Shown here piece by piece: positions 61,695 to 64,000 of a DNA stretch of 64,000 bases. The notes under the pieces were generated by a model that saw nothing but the letters and a program-made list of their open reading frames with translations, searched no databases and was not told the DNA's origin. Numbering within the stretch: the first letter of the stretch is position 1; each line of letters starts with the position of its first letter. The translations under genes were made by a program, and so were the position numbers. This DNA comes from Balneola sp. (GTDB lineage: Bacteria; Bacteroidota; Rhodothermia; Balneolales; Balneolaceae). Where the stretch lies: positions 1 through 64,000 of the forward strand of contig NZQV01000010.1 of the NCBI GenBank assembly GCA_002696035.1, read 5' to 3'.

Positions 61695-62288
61695 CTACAT
61701 TTGAATTACCAGATCAAACTCAACTTCCAGTTCATCGCTTACCTGGATGAGGCCGAACATAGGGGAGGGTGGGGTGAGACCAAAGTCGGTCATGCGGAGC
61801 ATTTTTTTGCCCCCAACTAAAACAGCATTTTCGCGACTTTCAAAAGCGGTTAACGGCACTTCATATTTTCGTGATTCACCGGCAATTCGTATGGTTACTT
61901 TAGCCGTTTTCGGGATCACATCCTGTTCATCTTCCAGTACCAATTCATTGAGGATAATTTCAATAAAAGGGTGTTCCTTATACTTCAGTGTACTTCTGAA
62001 ATCGCGGTTAATGGCTTTTTTGCCACAATCGAACCGAGAAACTTCCAATGAGAGTGAAACGCCATCCACATTAATTGTATCTCCCTGGAAATGGTAGGAG
62101 AAATTCATTGGATCTTGCTGGAGTTCATGCTCCGACTGACACCGGAAATCATTCACATTTGATTTTCCATTAATGCTTAACTTACTCTCGTTGCTCAATT
62201 GTACTTTTCCATCCTGAGCATGGCCAGGTATGGAAACGGCACATAAAGCCGGGATCATTAGTATTGGAAGGATTTTTTTCATGCTCAT
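61695..62288 (-). CDS. YceI-family protein, diverged second copy
   Basis: 197 residues with a signal peptide (ends SIPGHAQ). The C-terminal LTPPSPMFGLIQVSDELEVEFDL matches the YceI tail (TNYDVSPPTAMFGTIKAG in the other copy). Internal pieces SNVNDFRCQSEHEL and AINRDFRSTLKYKEHPFIEI correspond to the WEAP and LKVKKNPEI blocks. Two cysteines (RCQS and RFDCG) could form a disulfide, not seen in the first copy. The ATG may be at 62288 or two codons later (MKK). Ligand likely a lipid. Confidence 0.82.
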   Translation of the reverse strand: MSMKKILPILMIPALCAVSIPGHAQDGKVQLSNESKLSINGKSNVNDFRCQSEHELQQDPMNFSYHFQGDTINVDGVSLSLEVSRFDCGKKAINRDFRSTLKYKEHPFIEIILNELVLEDEQDVIPKTAKVTIRIAGESRKYEVPLTAFESRENAVLVGGKKMLRMTDFGLTPPSPMFGLIQVSDELEVEFDLVIQM

Positions 62289-62343
62289 AGTTTAGTCGAA
62301 AAGTACACTTCTATTTTGAATTTAATATGAATTAACTGTTTAC

Positions 62344-63111
62344 ATGATACAAGAATTATTAAAAGCTGCCACTGAAATTGCCAAGATCGGAGGCCATCAC
62401 ACCTTAAAATATTTTCAAAAAGATTTCGAGATCATTTCCAAAGCCGACGATTCGCCCGTTACCATTGCCGATAAGGAAACCGAGCAGATCATTCGGGCTG
62501 AAATTCAAAAACGATATCCTGATCACGGTATTATCGGAGAAGAATTCGGAAAGACCAACCCTGTCAGTAATATACAATGGATCCTGGATCCTATAGACGG
62601 AACAAAGTCTTTCATCCACGGAGTTCCTTTTTATACTACTCTGATTGGCATAATGATCGACAATGAGCCACAGGTGGGTATTATTTACGCTCCTGCGCTT
62701 GAAGAACTCTGCGCCGCAGCTATTGGTCATGGAGCTACATTTAACGGCGAACCATGCAGCGTGCGGGAAACCAAGAAACTGGAAGATGCCACTTTCCTTG
62801 TAACTGAAATTGACCGTTTCCGGGAAATGGATCAGCAAGAGTTGTTTTTGGAACTTCTCACCGAAACCAAGATACACAGAACATGGGGTGATGCCTACGG
62901 ACACATGATGGTTGCCATCGGCCGGGCCGACCTGATGTACGATCCTGAACTTAATATTTGGGATGCCGCTGCGTTACTCCCGGTAGTGAAAGAAGCAGGA
63001 GGGATCTTTAGCGATATAAAGGGTCAGCAAACCATCCACTCCGGTAACGGATATTCCACCAATAAAACCCTGTTTCCTCAAGTACAAAAAATCATCGAGA
63101 AGCATATTTAA
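62344..63111 (+). CDS. Inositol-monophosphatase-type histidinol phosphatase (HisN-like)
   Basis: 255 residues of the lithium-sensitive phosphatase superfamily. Metal motifs: GIIGEEFG, DPIDGTKSFIHG and the second motif NIWDAAALLPVVKEAGG. The RTWGDAYGHMMVAIGRADLM segment is typical of HisN-type histidinol phosphatases and less of SuhB. Removes phosphate from histidinol phosphate or an inositol phosphate; the first is more likely. The next gene starts two bases after its stop. No other his genes in the window. Confidence 0.82.
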   Translation: MIQELLKAATEIAKIGGHHTLKYFQKDFEIISKADDSPVTIADKETEQIIRAEIQKRYPDHGIIGEEFGKTNPVSNIQWILDPIDGTKSFIHGVPFYTTLIGIMIDNEPQVGIIYAPALEELCAAAIGHGATFNGEPCSVRETKKLEDATFLVTEIDRFREMDQQELFLELLTETKIHRTWGDAYGHMMVAIGRADLMYDPELNIWDAAALLPVVKEAGGIFSDIKGQQTIHSGNGYSTNKTLFPQVQKIIEKHI

Positions 63112-63113
63112 TA

Positions 63114-64000
63114 ATGAAATTAGGACGACTTTTACCTTTACTTCTATTTTTCACCATCAGTGTAGCTACGCTTAAAGCTCAGCCCTATTTTAATGGACCT
63201 TGGGAATACGAATCCCATCCTGATCTTCCTTTTCTGCTGGAAGAAATTAATATGGAGTTGACGGTGGATCCTTCGGTCCCGCTTATCAAAGGAACGGCTG
63301 ATTACCTGATAAGTTCTCGCCGGCCTGGGCTCACCCAAGTAGTTTTTAATACCTCAGATCTGGATATTGGAGGCATTTCTTTCGGAGATGATGAAGCTGA
63401 TTATCGCATTTCAGGCGATTCACTTCTTATACATTTACCCGATACCCTGGGGCGGTCTGAAGAACTCACTTTCCGTATCAACTGGGAAAGTTCTTCACCC
63501 TATGGAATCCACTCCGATGTGTATGGCAATAGTTGGACGTCTCTGAATCCTCAGATGCAAAATCACTGGCTGCCAATCCCTGACCATCCAGAACTGGAGA
63601 GTTTGGTTAAAGCCACATTTATTATTCCGGCAGACAAGGAAGTGGTCTTTAACGGAGAAAAAACGGGAGAGGAAGTTTTATCTGCTGAACAGCGAAAAGT
63701 AAGTTGGGCGACGGCGGGTAAAGTTGGCGTTACCGGACTTACGGTAGCAGTTGGCAATTTTGTGCAGGAGTCGGCCCGGACAGGAGTAAATGAGGTATCT
63801 CTCTGGACTTCTGAAAATGGCTTGCTGGATGAAGTACGAAACGGGGTGTTACAGGTTGCCGTGGAAAGTATAAAGCAGTATGAAAGTGAGCTTGAATTTG
63901 AATTTCCATATAAGACCCTTCAGATCATTGTGTTGCCTGATCATAGATGGGAAGAAGTGCAGGCCGGAGCAGGAGTGATCTATTTGTATCAGAACCTGGG
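63114..64000 (+). CDS. M1-like exported peptidase, cut at window end
   Basis: Starts at ATG 63114 with a signal peptide (LLPLLLFFTISVATLKAQ) and stays open to the edge (295 residues). The N-terminal beta-sandwich resembles the M1 aminopeptidase saddle domain: NHWLPIPDHPELESLVKATF then PADKEVVFNGEKTGEE. The final QAGAGVIYLYQN is where a GAMEN-like exopeptidase loop would lie, but the residues are not the canonical ones. So either a diverged M1 peptidase or an inactive relative. The metal site (HExxH) would lie beyond the window. Confidence 0.65.
   Translation, partial: MKLGRLLPLLLFFTISVATLKAQPYFNGPWEYESHPDLPFLLEEINMELTVDPSVPLIKGTADYLISSRRPGLTQVVFNTSDLDIGGISFGDDEADYRISGDSLLIHLPDTLGRSEELTFRINWESSSPYGIHSDVYGNSWTSLNPQMQNHWLPIPDHPELESLVKATFIIPADKEVVFNGEKTGEEVLSAEQRKVSWATAGKVGVTGLTVAVGNFVQESARTGVNEVSLWTSENGLLDEVRNGVLQVAVESIKQYESELEFEFPYKTLQIIVLPDHRWEEVQAGAGVIYLYQNL

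Noticed and set aside
1-64000. tRNA, rRNA or CRISPR arrays
   Set aside because: No cloverleaf with a GTTCGA-type T loop, no rRNA-like blocks and no regularly spaced identical repeats with unique spacers were seen.

Overview
The window looks like the chromosome of a marine-type member of the Balneolota (Balneola/Gracilimonas-like) or a close Bacteroidota relative. The grounds are two secreted proteins ending in a type IX secretion sorting domain of the NYPNPFNP class, many lipoprotein and 6-bladed beta-propeller genes, A-rich leaders with little classical Shine-Dalgarno sequence, and a DnaE with a fused proofreading exonuclease. The genus is inference. No rRNA, tRNA or CRISPR array was seen.

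Layout. 1-1.2 kb: right-hand edge of an integrated element (tail of an unknown protein, tyrosine recombinase, three short iterons). 1.2-6.5 kb: folE2, a secreted nuclease/phosphatase-like T9SS cargo, and an acyl-CoA thioesterase. 6.6-12.6 kb: small housekeeping and stress genes, mostly on the minus strand (lipoprotein, methyltransferase, DUF6940, DUF2200, gamma-glutamylcyclotransferase, SnoaL-like, cupin, Pmp3, OsmC, amidohydrolase). 12.7-18.5 kb: Ca/Na antiporter, tandem beta-propeller lipoproteins (one with its signal peptide out of frame through an 11-bp duplication), a probable insertion carrying a BNR-like lipoprotein, and an AlkA-type glycosylase whose displaced 3' end survives 1.2 kb away. 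18.5-26 kb: RND pump I and a divergent envelope cluster (transglutaminase-like protein, LPP20-like lipoprotein, TTG-start exported protein). 26-32.7 kb: ATP-dependent ligase plus MBL exonuclease, an SDR, OxyR, acylphosphatase. 33-40 kb: DnaE-exonuclease fusion, thioredoxin, T9SS propeller. 40.5-46 kb: complete RND pump II (adaptor, permease, TolC). 46-54.8 kb: anti-sigma-type kinase with glutamate dehydrogenase between shared repeats, a PiT-like transporter, HNH nuclease, threonine synthase with a LeuA-type regulatory domain, AnmK, ArgD-like aminotransferase. 55-64 kb: another propeller, Tex, a YceI-porin operon, a second YceI, HisN-like phosphatase, and a truncated M1-like peptidase.

The most notable points are: (i) the slippage-type 11-bp duplication that separates a lipoprotein from its signal peptide; (ii) the regenerated 3' end of the AlkA-type gene; (iii) DnaE with an intact DEDDh exonuclease and an apparently dead PHP domain; (iv) 11-bp-period direct repeats upstream of both a PiT-like transporter and a YceI/porin operon, suggesting a shared PhoB/OmpR-class regulon; (v) several families of dispersed palindromic repeats. 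I did not find a clearly new defence or biosynthetic system. The best candidate for an undescribed gene set is the transglutaminase/LPP20 envelope cluster at 23.1-26.1 kb.
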